Counted from the first letter of the stretch, positions 32,094 to 43,084 are shown. The stretch: DNA of 64,000 nucleotides from Candidatus Rikenella faecigallinarum (GCA_019113395.1 DXHL01000019.1:96811-160810); one strand, 5' to 3'. Made by a program: numbers and translations. Notes: a model not told the origin generated them from the sequence alone.

Positions 32094-34241
32094 ATGAGAG
32101 CTAAATTTTCAGATATAAATTACACCTCCGCAGCGTCGGCAGGCAGCTGCGGATGCTCCGCCAAGAAAGAGTGTGGCGAAGCCCCCGTGTGGATGACCCC
32201 CGAGCACATTGCCGTCAAAGGGTCCTACTCGGCCGATGACCTGCTCGGCATGGAACACCTCAACTATGCCGCCGGGCTGGCACCCTACCTGCGTGGTCCG
32301 TACAGCACCATGTACGTGATGCGCCCGTGGACCATCCGCCAGTATGCCGGCTTCTCGACCGCCGCCGAATCCAACGCCTTCTACCGCCGCAACCTCGCGG
32401 CCGGACAGAAAGGACTCTCGGTGGCCTTCGACCTGGCCACACACCGCGGCTACGACGCCGACCACCCCCGTGTCGTTGGGGACGTCGGAAAAGCCGGCGT
32501 GTCAATTTGCTCGGTCGAAGACATGAAAGTCCTCTTCGACGGTATCCCGCTCGACAAAATGTCCGTCTCGATGACCATGAACGGTGCCGTGCTGCCCGTA
32601 CTGGCCTTCTACATCGTCGCCGGGCTCGAACAGGGATGCACCCTCGACCAACTCAGCGGAACCATCCAAAACGATATCCTCAAGGAGTTCATGGTGCGTA
32701 ACACCTACATCTACCCGCCGGAATTCTCGATGCGGATTATCGCCGACATCTTCGAGTACACCTCGAAAAACATGCCCAAATTCAACTCCATCTCCATCTC
32801 GGGCTACCACATGCAGGAAGCCGGCGCCACGGCCGACATCGAAATGGCCTACACCCTGGCCGACGGGCTCGAATACCTCCGCACGGGGGTCAATGCAGGG
32901 ATGGACATCGACTCGTTCGCTCCGCGGCTCTCGTTCTTCTGGGCCATCGGCATGAACCACTTTATGGAGATTGCCAAAATGCGTGCGGCACGTATGCTCT
33001 GGGCCAAGATTGTCAGCCAGTTCAACCCGAAAAATCCCAAATCGCTGGCCCTGCGTACCCACTCGCAGACCTCGGGATGGTCGCTCACCGAACAGGACCC
33101 GTTCAACAACGTGGCCCGCACGGCTATCGAAGCGATGGCCGCTGCCCTGGGACACACCCAGTCCCTCCACACCAACGCCCTGGACGAAGCCATTGCCCTG
33201 CCGACCGACTTCTCGGCACGTATTGCACGTAACACCCAAATCTACATCCAGGAAGAGACCAACATCTGCCGCGGTATTGACCCGTGGGCCGGCTCCTACT
33301 ACGTGGAATCGCTCACCAACCAGATTATGCACAAGGCGTGGGCGCTGATTCAGGAGGTGGAATCGCTCGGCGGGATGGCCAAAGCCATCGAAACCGGTGT
33401 GCCGAAGATGCGTATCGAAGAGGCTGCTGCCCGTACCCAAGCGCGTATCGACTCGGGCGAACAGACCATCGTCGGCCTCAACAAATACCGTCTCGAAAAA
33501 GAGGACCCGATTGACATTCTGGCCGTGGACAACACGGCCGTACGGGAATCGCAGGTGGCTCGTCTGAAAGAGCTCCGCGCCAACCGCGACGAAACCGCCG
33601 TACAACGTGCCCTGGCTGCCATCACCGAATGTGTCCGCACCAAGAAGGGCAACCTGCTGGAACTGGCCGTCGAAGCGGCCAAGGTTCGGGCTACGCTCGG
33701 CGAAATCTCAGATGCCTGCGAAGCGGTCGTAGGTCGATACAATGCGGTTATCCGCTCCATTTCAGGTGTATATTCGGCAGAAGTGAAAGACGATGAAAAA
33801 TTCGCAAAAGCCAAGGCGCTCTGCGAAAAATTTGCCAGGAAAGAGGGGCGTCAGCCTCGTATCATGATTGCCAAACTGGGGCAGGACGGTCACGACCGCG
33901 GTGCCAAGGTCGTAACGACCGGGTATGCCGACATCGGTTTCGACGTCGATATGGGCCCGCTGTTCCAAACCCCGGAAGAGGCTGCCAAACAGGCCGTCGA
34001 AAACGACGTACACATCGTTGGGGTATCGTCGCTCGCAGCCGGCCACAAGACCCTCGTACCGCAAATCGTGGCCGAACTCAAACGCCTTGGCCGTGAGGAT
34101 ATTGTGGTCATCGTGGGGGGTGTTATCCCGCACCAGGATTACGACTTCCTCTACCAGAACGGTGCTGCGGCCATCTTCGGACCGGGGACACCCGTGACCG
34201 ATTCGGCCATCAAGATGCTTGAAATCCTGCTGGACGAATAA
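32094..34241 (+). CDS. mutB: methylmalonyl-CoA mutase large subunit
   Basis: [27 protein letters not shown]12-binding [14 protein letters not shown] (DxHxxG). Confidence 0.96.
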   Translation: MRAKFSDINYTSAASAGSCGCSAKKECGEAPVWMTPEHIAVKGSYSADDLLGMEHLNYAAGLAPYLRGPYSTMYVMRPWTIRQYAGFSTAAESNAFYRRNLAAGQKGLSVAFDLATHRGYDADHPRVVGDVGKAGVSICSVEDMKVLFDGIPLDKMSVSMTMNGAVLPVLAFYIVAGLEQGCTLDQLSGTIQNDILKEFMVRNTYIYPPEFSMRIIADIFEYTSKNMPKFNSISISGYHMQEAGATADIEMAYTLADGLEYLRTGVNAGMDIDSFAPRLSFFWAIGMNHFMEIAKMRAARMLWAKIVSQFNPKNPKSLALRTHSQTSGWSLTEQDPFNNVARTAIEAMAAALGHTQSLHTNALDEAIALPTDFSARIARNTQIYIQEETNICRGIDPWAGSYYVESLTNQIMHKAWALIQEVESLGGMAKAIETGVPKMRIEEAAARTQARIDSGEQTIVGLNKYRLEKEDPIDILAVDNTAVRESQVARLKELRANRDETAVQRALAAITECVRTKKGNLLELAVEAAKVRATLGEISDACEAVVGRYNAVIRSISGVYSAEVKDDEKFAKAKALCEKFARKEGRQPRIMIAKLGQDGHDRGAKVVTTGYADIGFDVDMGPLFQTPEEAAKQAVENDVHIVGVSSLAAGHKTLVPQIVAELKRLGREDIVVIVGGVIPHQDYDFLYQNGAAAIFGPGTPVTDSAIKMLEILLDE

Positions 34242-34270
34242 AACCGAGTCCAGTATAGAGCAGACGCGTA

Positions 34271-34309
34271 ACGGCGGCCGGAAGGGATGCGTTCCCTTCC
34301 GGCCGCCGT
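34271..34309 (+). terminator. mutB terminator hairpin
   Basis: acggcggccggaaggga-tgcgt-tcccttccggccgccgt: 17-bp perfect stem, 5-nt loop. Confidence 0.8.
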
Positions 34310-34374
34310 CGCTATACACAGAAACTATCCCCCGTCGCACAATAAATTCCCGATTTATCCCGTATCTTTGCCGT

Positions 34375-35322
34375 ATGATGACCCTGAAAGAGAAAATCGA
34401 AGCGCTCAAACGCCAACGAAATGCCGTAATTCTGGCACACTACTATACCGAAGCCGACGTACAGGATGTGGCCGACTTTGTGGGGGACAGCCTCGCCCTG
34501 TCGCAACGCGCCGCCACGACCGACGCCGATGTGATTCTCTTTGCCGGCGTCCACTTCATGGGCGAAACGGCCAAAATCCTCTCGCCGCAGAAAACCGTCC
34601 TGATGCCCGACATGGCAGCGGGATGTTCGCTGGCCGACTCGTGTCGGGCAGAGGATTTCGCCGCATTCATCGCCCAACACCCCGGCCACACCGTTATCTC
34701 GTACGTCAATACCACGGCCGAGGTCAAAGCCCTTACGGACATTGTCTGCACCAGCAGCAACGCCGTACAAATCGTTCAGTCGCTGCCCGAGGATGAACCG
34801 ATTATCTTCGGTCCCGACCGCAACCTCGGCAACTATATCAAAAACGTCACGGGACGCCAAAACATGGTGATTTGGGACGGTGCCTGCCACGTGCACGAAG
34901 AGTTCTCGCTCGAAAAGATTCTCGAGCTCAAGAAAGAGCATCCCACGGCCAAAATCCTCTCGCACCCCGAGTGCAAACGGCCGATTATCCTGATTTCGGA
35001 CTACGTGGGTTCGACAGCCGGCCTGCTCCACTACGCCGCCACCGACACCACGACCGACACCTACATTGTCGTGACCGAGCCCGGCGTGCTGCACCAGATG
35101 AAAAAAGCGGCTCCCGACAAGACCTTCATCCCGGCGCCGCCGATGGACTCCACCTGCGGGTGCAACAACTGCAGCTACATGAAACTGGTGACCCTCCAAA
35201 AGATGGCCGACGCGCTGGAGCAACTGGAACCGCAGATTGTGATTCCCGAAGAGACGCGCGTTCGGGCGGAAAAATCCATCCGCCGCATGCTGGAGATTTC
35301 GTCGCGGCTGGGGCTGGTATAG
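34375..35322 (+). CDS. nadA: quinolinate synthase
   Basis: [51 protein letters not shown] cluster ligands. The ORF-track start at 34219 lies upstream of the mutB terminator. Confidence 0.95.
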   Translation: MMTLKEKIEALKRQRNAVILAHYYTEADVQDVADFVGDSLALSQRAATTDADVILFAGVHFMGETAKILSPQKTVLMPDMAAGCSLADSCRAEDFAAFIAQHPGHTVISYVNTTAEVKALTDIVCTSSNAVQIVQSLPEDEPIIFGPDRNLGNYIKNVTGRQNMVIWDGACHVHEEFSLEKILELKKEHPTAKILSHPECKRPIILISDYVGSTAGLLHYAATDTTTDTYIVVTEPGVLHQMKKAAPDKTFIPAPPMDSTCGCNNCSYMKLVTLQKMADALEQLEPQIVIPEETRVRAEKSIRRMLEISSRLGLV

Positions 35323-35466
35323 CGTTCTCTCCTCTGCATTACACATTATTCCGACCGCCGCAAGTTCCCGCTTCGTCGCCTCTCACAGGGACAGACAGCA
35401 CCAGACCTGAAAAAGTATTTTGAAGATTTTTTATTTTTGCCGCGGCAAAAAATAAGAAATCTCTAC

Positions 35467-36639
35467 ATGCGAAAAAGCCTGATTGCCCTCGCCTTTGGAA
35501 CCCTCGGACTGGGGATTGCCGAATTTGTGATGATGGGCATCCTGCCCGACGTGGCCGCCGAAATGGGAGTAGACATCGCCACGGCCGGACAACTCATCTC
35601 CGCCTATGCCATCGGAGTCTGCGTGGGCGCTCCGATGCTGATTCTCGCCCGTAAATTCCCGCTGAAAAACATCCTGCTGGTGCTCGTAGCCCTGATGATG
35701 GCCGGAAACCTCTTCGCCGCTGCGGCTCCCAACTTCTGGACCCTCTTCGCCGCCCGCTTTATCTCGGGACTTCCCCACGGAGCATACTTCGGGGTCGGCT
35801 CCATCGTCGCCGCCAAACTCGCCGACGAAGGCAAAGGCTCCTCGGCCGTCTCCATCATGATTGCCGGCATGACCGTAGCCAACCTCTTCGGCGTACCGCT
35901 CGGGACCTCGCTCAGCAACACCATCTCGTGGCGACTCCCCTTCCTGCTGGTCGGCATCTGGAGCGTCGTCACCCTCTTCTACATCTGGCGCTGGGTACCG
36001 CAGGTCGAAGGACTCCCCGACACCGGTTTCCGCGGCCAGTTCCGTTTCCTCAAACACCTCGCTCCGTGGCTCGTCCTCGGAGCCACGATGTTCGGCAACG
36101 GCAGCGTCTTCTGCTGGTACAGCTACATCAACCCCCTGCTCACCCAAGTCTCGGGATTCTCGGCCGAGGCCGTCTCGCTGCTGATGATTATGGCCGGAGC
36201 CGGCATGGTCGTGGGCAACCTCCTCGGCGGACGCCTCTCCGACCGCTACATGCCCGGACGAGTGGCCATGGTCACCCAAGGGAGTATCATGGTGCTGCTG
36301 CTCGCCATTTTCTTCGCTGCCCCCGTCGGCTGGCTCACGGCACTGCTCATGTGCTGCTGCACCGCAGGACTCTTCGCCATCTCCAGCCCCCAACAGCTGC
36401 TCCTCATCCGCTACGCCCCGGGCGGAGAAATGCTCGGGGCCGCCAGCGTACAGGTAGCCTTCAACCTCGGCAATGCCCTCGGCGCATACGTCGGCGGGCT
36501 GCCGCTGAAAGCCGGACTGGGATACCAATACCCGGCTCTCATTGCGGCACCCGTTGCGCTGATAGGCTTCACGCTCCTGCTGGCGTTCTATCGCCGCTAC
36601 GAACGCAAGCCCCTGCTGCCCGCCAAGGTCGCTAAATAA
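35467..36639 (+). CDS. MFS transporter (AraJ/sugar-efflux-like)
   Basis: MRKSLIALAFGTLGLGIAEFVMMGILPDVAAEMGVDIATAGQLISAYAIGVCVGAP. Confidence 0.9.
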   Translation: MRKSLIALAFGTLGLGIAEFVMMGILPDVAAEMGVDIATAGQLISAYAIGVCVGAPMLILARKFPLKNILLVLVALMMAGNLFAAAAPNFWTLFAARFISGLPHGAYFGVGSIVAAKLADEGKGSSAVSIMIAGMTVANLFGVPLGTSLSNTISWRLPFLLVGIWSVVTLFYIWRWVPQVEGLPDTGFRGQFRFLKHLAPWLVLGATMFGNGSVFCWYSYINPLLTQVSGFSAEAVSLLMIMAGAGMVVGNLLGGRLSDRYMPGRVAMVTQGSIMVLLLAIFFAAPVGWLTALLMCCCTAGLFAISSPQQLLLIRYAPGGEMLGAASVQVAFNLGNALGAYVGGLPLKAGLGYQYPALIAAPVALIGFTLLLAFYRRYERKPLLPAKVAK

Positions 36640-36648
36640 TGAAAGGAT

Positions 36649-37497
36649 TTAGTGGGTCAAGACCTTGACCCCCTGTTCGGTCATTACGAACGTGTGTTCC
36701 CACTGCGCCGAAGGCAGACCATCGCGCGTGCGCACCGTCCATCCGTCCCGCGCATCAATCTTCACCCGCCAGTCGCCCTGATTAATCATCGGCTCGATGG
36801 TAAAGACCATGCCCGGCACGAGCAGCATCCCCGTCCCACGATGCCCGTAGTGGGCCACCTCGGGCTCTTCGTGAAACGCCAGCCCCACCCCGTGGCCGCA
36901 CAAATCGCGCACCACCGAATAGCCGTTCTTCTCGGCATGGTGCTGGATAGCTGCCCCGATATCGCCCACAAAGCCATAAGGTTTAGCCGCTTCGGCTCCA
37001 ATCCGGAGGCACTCGCGCGTCACCTCGACCAGCCGTCGTTTTTCGTCCGAGACCTCCCCTATCAGGAACATGCGGGAGGCATCGGAGTAGTATCCGTCGA
37101 GGATGGTCGAGACATCGACATTCACGATATCCCCTTCGCGCAAAATATCCTTCTCGCTGGGAATCCCGTGGCACACCACCTCGTTAATCGAGGTGCAGAC
37201 ACTCCTGGGGAACCCCTCATAATTCAGCGGCGCCGGCACAGCCCCGTGCGACACCGTATAGTCATAGACCAGGCGGTCAATCTCGGCCGTGCTCATCCCC
37301 GGCCGAATCTCCGACGCTATCAGGTCCAACACCCCCGTATTCACCACCCCGCTGCGACGAATCCCCTCAATCTGTTCGGGACTCTTGAGCAGTCGGCGCG
37401 ACGGCACCTCGTGCCCCCGCTGACGATACCAGGCGATGCGTCGCTCCACCTCGGTCGAGGGGAGCGACGCCGCCCGCTCTTTCGGTTCAATTTTCAT
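36649..37497 (-). CDS. map: type I methionine aminopeptidase
   Basis: CGHGVGLAFHEEPEVAHYG, LVPGMVFTIEPMI; start at MKIEPKERAASL (alternative MPKMK at 37506). ORF-track start at 37746 overlaps ssb and is spurious. Confidence 0.93.
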   Translation of the reverse strand: MKIEPKERAASLPSTEVERRIAWYRQRGHEVPSRRLLKSPEQIEGIRRSGVVNTGVLDLIASEIRPGMSTAEIDRLVYDYTVSHGAVPAPLNYEGFPRSVCTSINEVVCHGIPSEKDILREGDIVNVDVSTILDGYYSDASRMFLIGEVSDEKRRLVEVTRECLRIGAEAAKPYGFVGDIGAAIQHHAEKNGYSVVRDLCGHGVGLAFHEEPEVAHYGHRGTGMLLVPGMVFTIEPMINQGDWRVKIDARDGWTVRTRDGLPSAQWEHTFVMTEQGVKVLTH

Positions 37498-37579
37498 TTT
37501 CGGCATACACGAAGGTATGAAAAATTCCCACCCGTTATCCCAAGCCGCTCTGCCTGACAGGCGACCCTGAAACAGCTCG

Positions 37580-38050
37580 TCAGAAAGGCAAATCCTCCAC
37601 CTCCGCGGGCAGCGGCGGCGTCTGAGGCGCCGACGACTGCACCGGAGCCGACGGAGCCGGCTGACCCGTCGGGACCGACGACACGCGAGACTCCCCATAC
37701 CCCGTTCCCTCACTGCGCCGGGCACCGCCCAACAGGCGCACCTCATCGGCCACTATCTCCACCACGGTGCGCCGCGCACCGCTGCTCTCGTCGGTCCACT
37801 CCCGCGAGCGTATCTTACCCTCGACATACACCTGACTCCCCTTCCGAATATATTTCTCGGCAAAATCCGCCTGACCCCGCCACAAAACGACCGTATGCCA
37901 TTCGGTATGTTCACGGCGCTCGCCGGTCGAGGCGATATAAATACGTTCGGTGGTGGCAAGGCGCAAACGCGCCATCTTCACCCCGCTCTCCAAGGCTCTG
38001 ACCTCCGGGTCCATACCCACATTCCCTATCAAAATCACTTTGTTCACCAT
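37580..38050 (-). CDS. ssb: single-stranded DNA-binding protein
   Basis: MVNKVILIGNVGMDPEVR OB-fold; acidic C-terminal tip EVEDLPF. Confidence 0.95.
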   Translation of the reverse strand: MVNKVILIGNVGMDPEVRALESGVKMARLRLATTERIYIASTGERREHTEWHTVVLWRGQADFAEKYIRKGSQVYVEGKIRSREWTDESSGARRTVVEIVADEVRLLGGARRSEGTGYGESRVSSVPTGQPAPSAPVQSSAPQTPPLPAEVEDLPF

Positions 38051-38264
38051 AACGCTGATGTTTTAATAAACGTCACTTATTCTCTCTTTGCGAGTGACTA
38101 CAAGATAGAAATAATTTTGCAGACGCGGCAATACTCTCCCGAAAAAATCGTATCTTAGCGCAAATTAGCACATTAAGCGCCCCGCACACCGCGAAACCTC
38201 ATTTCACCCACAGCCAAACGGCATCAGGCTTCGCCGCGACATAAGGCGCTCGAGACAACGGATA

Positions 38265-40082
38265 ATGAATCACTTTTTCAAGACATTTTTTGCCTGTCTG
38301 CTGGCACTCTTCGTTGGAAGCATCGGTTTTGTGATGGTCAGTTTCATCGTCCTGGCCGGCATTATCGCGACCCTCGGCTCACTGGGGCAAAGCAAATACA
38401 TCGGCAGCGTTGAACCCCACACCGTGCTGCAAATCGACCTCGCACAACCCATCGTCGATAAACCCAACGGCAGCGCCATCGACCTGTTCGACTACAACGA
38501 CTTCACCTTCCGCGACCAACTGACCCTCTTCGAAGCCGTCACGCTGATTGAAAAGGCCGCCGACGACCCCCGCATCGACGGCATTTACCTGAACATACCG
38601 ATGGGGATACCCTCCTCCATCTCGACACTTTATGAATTACGGCAGGCGCTGACCGCCTTTCGCGAGAGCGGCAAGTTCGTACTCGCCTATGCCGATGTCT
38701 ACTCGCAGGGGGGATACTATCTGGCATCGGCGGCCGACCGCCTCTACCTCAACCCGCAGGGGGGAGTAGCCTGGCAGGGGATGGCCTCCAACGTGATGTT
38801 CTACAAGGGACTGCTCGACAAACTCGGGGTACAGGCCGAGCTGGTGCGGCACGGGGCGTTCAAGGGCGCCGGAGAGCCTTTTGTACGGGAGAGCCTCAGC
38901 GAAGAAAACCGACTCCAGACCGAAGCCATGACCTCCTCCGTCTGGAACTTTCTGGTGAGCGAAATTGCCGAAAGTCGCGAAGTGGCGGCCGACAGCCTGC
39001 AGGCCTACGCCTCGCGGCTGGCCGTAGGCACGGCGGGTGATGCCCGACGGCTGGGACTGGTGGACAGCCTCTACTATCGGGACCAACTCTTGGCCGAACT
39101 CGCGCGTCTCAGCGGACAGGATTCGACGGAAGGACCGGAACTGCTGCCTCTGCAAAAGTACAAATATGCCGACTCGCATAACGGAGCGTTTACCGTGGCC
39201 GGAAACCCGATGGCCGACAACGAAATCGCCCTGCTCTATGCTGATGGCGATATAGTCGATGCCGGAGACCCCAACAAACAAATTGTCGGGAATGCACTGG
39301 CCGAAACCCTGGCCGATATTCGCAAGGATAGCACCGTTAAGGCGGTCGTGCTGCGCGTGAACAGCCCCGGAGGGAGTGCCCTGGCCGCGGAGATTATCTG
39401 GCGCGAAGTGCACCTCACCCAACAGGTCAAACCGGTTATCGTCTCGATGGGCAATTATGCCGCTTCGGGCGGATACTACATCAGCTGCGGCGCAGAATAC
39501 ATTGTCACGGCCCCCACCACCCTGACCGGGTCGATAGGGGTATTCGGACTCTCCTTCAACGTAGGAGAAGGAGCACGCAACCACCTTGGCATCACCACCG
39601 AAGTGGTCAAAACCAACCCCTCGGCCGACATGGGAAACATCTTCCGTCCGATGAGCCCCGCCGAACGGCTCTACATGCAGAATGGCGTCGACTCGGTCTA
39701 TGCGCGATTCGTATCCGTGGTAGCCACAGGACGTAACCTGAGCCGCGACAGCGTGGACCACATGGCCGGCGGGCGCGTCTGGACCGGAACACAAGCCATG
39801 GAAAACGGACTGGCCGACTGCACGGGCACCCTCAGCGATGCCATACGCATTGCGGCCGACCATGCTGGACTCATGACCGGAGATTACTACGTAGGGCAAC
39901 ATCCCACGCCCGAAAGTTCCTCGTTTGCCGCCATCCTGGGAGCACTGACCCACGCCGCCGTGGCAAAAGTGACCGCCTCGACCCCCACCCTGCTGACCGA
40001 CGAGGCTCAACGGCTACGGGCGCTCATCGACCGACACGGCATCCGAACGGAAATGCCACTCCGAATAGAAATGCAATATTAA
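38265..40082 (+). CDS. sppA: signal peptide peptidase SppA (67 kDa type)
   Basis: 605 aa; duplicated S49 domains; TGSIGVFG catalytic Ser motif. Confidence 0.93.
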   Translation: MNHFFKTFFACLLALFVGSIGFVMVSFIVLAGIIATLGSLGQSKYIGSVEPHTVLQIDLAQPIVDKPNGSAIDLFDYNDFTFRDQLTLFEAVTLIEKAADDPRIDGIYLNIPMGIPSSISTLYELRQALTAFRESGKFVLAYADVYSQGGYYLASAADRLYLNPQGGVAWQGMASNVMFYKGLLDKLGVQAELVRHGAFKGAGEPFVRESLSEENRLQTEAMTSSVWNFLVSEIAESREVAADSLQAYASRLAVGTAGDARRLGLVDSLYYRDQLLAELARLSGQDSTEGPELLPLQKYKYADSHNGAFTVAGNPMADNEIALLYADGDIVDAGDPNKQIVGNALAETLADIRKDSTVKAVVLRVNSPGGSALAAEIIWREVHLTQQVKPVIVSMGNYAASGGYYISCGAEYIVTAPTTLTGSIGVFGLSFNVGEGARNHLGITTEVVKTNPSADMGNIFRPMSPAERLYMQNGVDSVYARFVSVVATGRNLSRDSVDHMAGGRVWTGTQAMENGLADCTGTLSDAIRIAADHAGLMTGDYYVGQHPTPESSSFAAILGALTHAAVAKVTASTPTLLTDEAQRLRALIDRHGIRTEMPLRIEMQY

Positions 40083-40103
40083 CCACATATCAACCTCGCT
40101 GTT

Positions 40104-41186
40104 TTGGGACTGCTCGGAAAAATACTCGCTGCACCACTGGCATGGATATATGGCGGTATCATTGATATTCGCCACAAGCTCTTCGACTGGGGCGTCCTCA
40201 AAAGTCAGGAGTTCGACATCCCGATTATCTGCGTGGGTAACCTCACCGTCGGAGGAACGGGAAAAACGCCCCACACCGAACGACTTATCGAACTGCTCGA
40301 CGGAGAATTCCGCGTAGCGGTGCTCTCGCGCGGATACAAACGCAAAACCAAAGGCTTTGTGCTGGCCACCACCCACACCTCCTTCAAGAAAATCGGAGAC
40401 GAGCCCAAACAAATCAAACTCAAATATCCGCACATCCCCGTAGCCGTCTGCGAAAAACGGGTCGAAGGCATCCAACGGCTGCGCGAGGCTCACCCCGAAG
40501 TGAACCTGATTATCCTGGACGACGCCTTTCAGCACCGATATGTAGAGCCGTGGGTAAACATCGTGCTGATGGACTACCACTGCCCGGTGTACGAAGACCA
40601 CCTGCTGCCTCTGGGGCGCCTGCGCGACAGACGCTCCCAGCTCTCCCGCGCCCAAATGGTCATCGTCACCAAATGTCCGGACGACATGAAACCGCTCGAC
40701 TTCCGGATTATGAGCAAGCATCTTGACCTCTACCCCTACCAGAGCCTCTACTTCACTCGCATGACCTCACTGGCTCCCGTGCCGCTCTATCCCGCCTACG
40801 GGCAACCCGCCGTGCTGGAACGAGGCACCCCGGTAGTGGCCATGGCCGGTATTGCCAACCCGACACGCTTTGTCGAAGACCTGCGACAAAACTACGACGT
40901 GCTACAAACCGTCTTCTTCCGCGACCACTACACCTTCAAGATGAAGGATATCCATGCCGTTGAAGAGGCATTGAAACATCTGCCTCAGGAATGCATGGTC
41001 GTGGTGACCGAAAAAGATGCCGTGCGACTCATGAACAGCCGCAAAATCAGCGACGACTTCAAACGACGACTCTATTACAGTGCCATCCGGGTCGAATTCC
41101 TCGAAAATCGGGAGTGCGACTTCCACAGACAACTCGACCAGTATGTCAGAGAAAATCAAAAATACAACGTGCTTCATCCGGAATAG
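40104..41186 (+). CDS. lpxK: tetraacyldisaccharide 4'-kinase (TTG start)
   Basis: VGNLTVGGTGKTPHTERLI; start codon TTG at 40104. Confidence 0.92.
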   Translation: MGLLGKILAAPLAWIYGGIIDIRHKLFDWGVLKSQEFDIPIICVGNLTVGGTGKTPHTERLIELLDGEFRVAVLSRGYKRKTKGFVLATTHTSFKKIGDEPKQIKLKYPHIPVAVCEKRVEGIQRLREAHPEVNLIILDDAFQHRYVEPWVNIVLMDYHCPVYEDHLLPLGRLRDRRSQLSRAQMVIVTKCPDDMKPLDFRIMSKHLDLYPYQSLYFTRMTSLAPVPLYPAYGQPAVLERGTPVVAMAGIANPTRFVEDLRQNYDVLQTVFFRDHYTFKMKDIHAVEEALKHLPQECMVVVTEKDAVRLMNSRKISDDFKRRLYYSAIRVEFLENRECDFHRQLDQYVRENQKYNVLHPE

Positions 41187-42027
41187 GCTGAACCTCGCTC
41201 CGCGGCGGTTCTACACCGACATGCCCGGCGGAACCGTCGAAAACGGCGGCCTGCCCGCACCGGAGGTAGGTATCGTGCTGGGCTCCGGGCTGGGAGCACT
41301 GGCCGACACCATCGAAACCATCGGCACGCTCGACTATGCCGAAATACCGGACTTCCCGCGCTCGACCGTGGCGGGACACCGAGGGCGTTTCATCTACGGG
41401 CGGCTGGGCGGACGCTATGTGATTGCCATGGAGGGGCGCGTCCACTACTACGAAGGGTACCCGATACAGGAGGTGGTTCTGCCCGTGCGGGTCTTGTGCT
41501 GCCTGGGGATTGACACACTGATTGTGTCGAATGCCGCGGGAGGCATCTCGCCGCTCTTCAACACGGGGGACATCATGGTGATTGAAGACCACATCAACCT
41601 GTTGCCCAACCCGCTGGTCGGGCCCAATGACGAGGCGCTGGGAACGCGCTTTCCGGACATGAACGGCGCCTATGACCCGGCCTTGCGCGCCTTGGCACAC
41701 AGTGTCGCGGAAGAACAGGGGCTGACCCTGCGCGAAGGGGTTTATGTGGGGACCACAGGGCCCAGTTATGAGACAGCAGCCGAGATACGGTACATTCGAA
41801 CCCTCGGAGGCGATGCCGTCGGGATGTCTACCACACCTGAAGTGATTGTGGCACGGCATCAGGGGGTACGGGTCTTGGGATTTTCCCTGATTACCAACAC
41901 GCTGAGTGGCAATCCGGCACGCCTCGGACAACGCGCGTCCGTGAGCCACGAAGAGGTGGTCGAAGCGGGAGCGGCAGCCACGCCCAAACTCTGTGCCCTG
42001 GTGGAACAGGTTGTGGAACGACTCTGA
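41143..42027 (+). CDS. punA: purine nucleoside phosphorylase
   Basis: MSEKIKNTTCFIRNR...PEVGIVLGSGLGALAD; VSNAAGGISPLFNTGDIMVIEDHINLL. Overlaps lpxK by about 44 nt. Confidence 0.92.
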   Translation: MSEKIKNTTCFIRNRLNLAPRRFYTDMPGGTVENGGLPAPEVGIVLGSGLGALADTIETIGTLDYAEIPDFPRSTVAGHRGRFIYGRLGGRYVIAMEGRVHYYEGYPIQEVVLPVRVLCCLGIDTLIVSNAAGGISPLFNTGDIMVIEDHINLLPNPLVGPNDEALGTRFPDMNGAYDPALRALAHSVAEEQGLTLREGVYVGTTGPSYETAAEIRYIRTLGGDAVGMSTTPEVIVARHQGVRVLGFSLITNTLSGNPARLGQRASVSHEEVVEAGAAATPKLCALVEQVVERL

Positions 42028-42088
42028 CCCATACATTTACAGCACATCACCCCCAATCACAACGGAACAGGACAAAAACCGAACGGCC

Positions 42089-42949
42089 ATGACAACAGGG
42101 CTCTACATACAGAAAATCGACGTACACGGTCTGTGGAACATCTGCGACCTCACGTGGGAGCTGACCCCGGAGGTCAATGTACTGGCAGGGAGCAACGGAA
42201 GCGGGAAAAGCACCGTTCTGCGCTGCCTGAGCGACCTTTTCACGCAGGGGTCGCTGGCCAACGGACATCGCTGCCGCATACAGTCCATCGAGGTGACCTT
42301 TACGGACGGCACAACCGTCTCGTCGGAACAGCCGTTTGACCCGTCACGGTATAACGTGTCGGTTATCAGCACCTTCGATACCGTACTTCAGGAGAGCGAC
42401 GCCATCTACAAACTCTCGGACGGTACGGTAGCCACCTATCTCGACTGGATACTCTACAAACTCCAGAACCGATACCTCACCTACCAGCTGGAGGTGGGGA
42501 AAAAGGTGATTGCGGCTTTGCAGGCGGGGCGGAGTACGACCGAGGTGCAGGCTTTGACCCTGCGTCGGGTGCAATATTTCGACATCCTGGACGCCCTGCT
42601 GGAGGCGACCGGCAAACAGGTGGACCGCGAAAGCGACACCCTGCAGTTCAAGACCCGCTTCGGGGTAACGATTCAACCCTATCAGTTGTCCTCGGGCGAA
42701 AAACAGATTCTGATTATCCTCACCCAGGTACTGATTCAGGCGGGACGCAGTTGCATCATGATTATGGATGAGCCGGAGATTTCACTCCACTTCGACTGGC
42801 AGCGGCGGCTCATTGAAGATGTGCGGAGTTTGAACCCCAATCTGCAGTTGATTTTGGCCACCCACTCGCCAGCAGTGGTGATGAACGGCTGGACCGACCG
42901 TGTAGCCGAGATTAGCGACCTGCTGCGGCCGATGGCGCAGAAGGCATAG
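42089..42949 (+). CDS. stand-alone AAA/ABC-type ATPase (AAA_21, OLD/PtuA-like ATPase core)
   Basis: LAGSNGSGKSTVLRCL Walker A; QLSSGEKQILIIL signature; CIMIMDEPEISLHFDWQRRLIED Walker B; ATHSP H-switch. Confidence 0.85.
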   Translation: MTTGLYIQKIDVHGLWNICDLTWELTPEVNVLAGSNGSGKSTVLRCLSDLFTQGSLANGHRCRIQSIEVTFTDGTTVSSEQPFDPSRYNVSVISTFDTVLQESDAIYKLSDGTVATYLDWILYKLQNRYLTYQLEVGKKVIAALQAGRSTTEVQALTLRRVQYFDILDALLEATGKQVDRESDTLQFKTRFGVTIQPYQLSSGEKQILIILTQVLIQAGRSCIMIMDEPEISLHFDWQRRLIEDVRSLNPNLQLILATHSPAVVMNGWTDRVAEISDLLRPMAQKA

Positions 42950-42980
42950 CGATAGCATACGTTTTTTACTCGGGAAAAAC

Positions 42981-43022
42981 ATATAGGGGGAACATGATTA
43001 GCGTCATGTTCCCCCCTATATA
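42981..43022. terminator. bidirectional hairpin between convergent genes
   Basis: atatagggggaacatga-ttagcg-tcatgttcccccctatat, one-base bulge. Confidence 0.75.
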
Positions 43023-43084
43023 TTCTCTCAAATTATTTTTCCCTCATTGCACGCGTAACAGCATCACAACTCAGGGTCTAAAGG

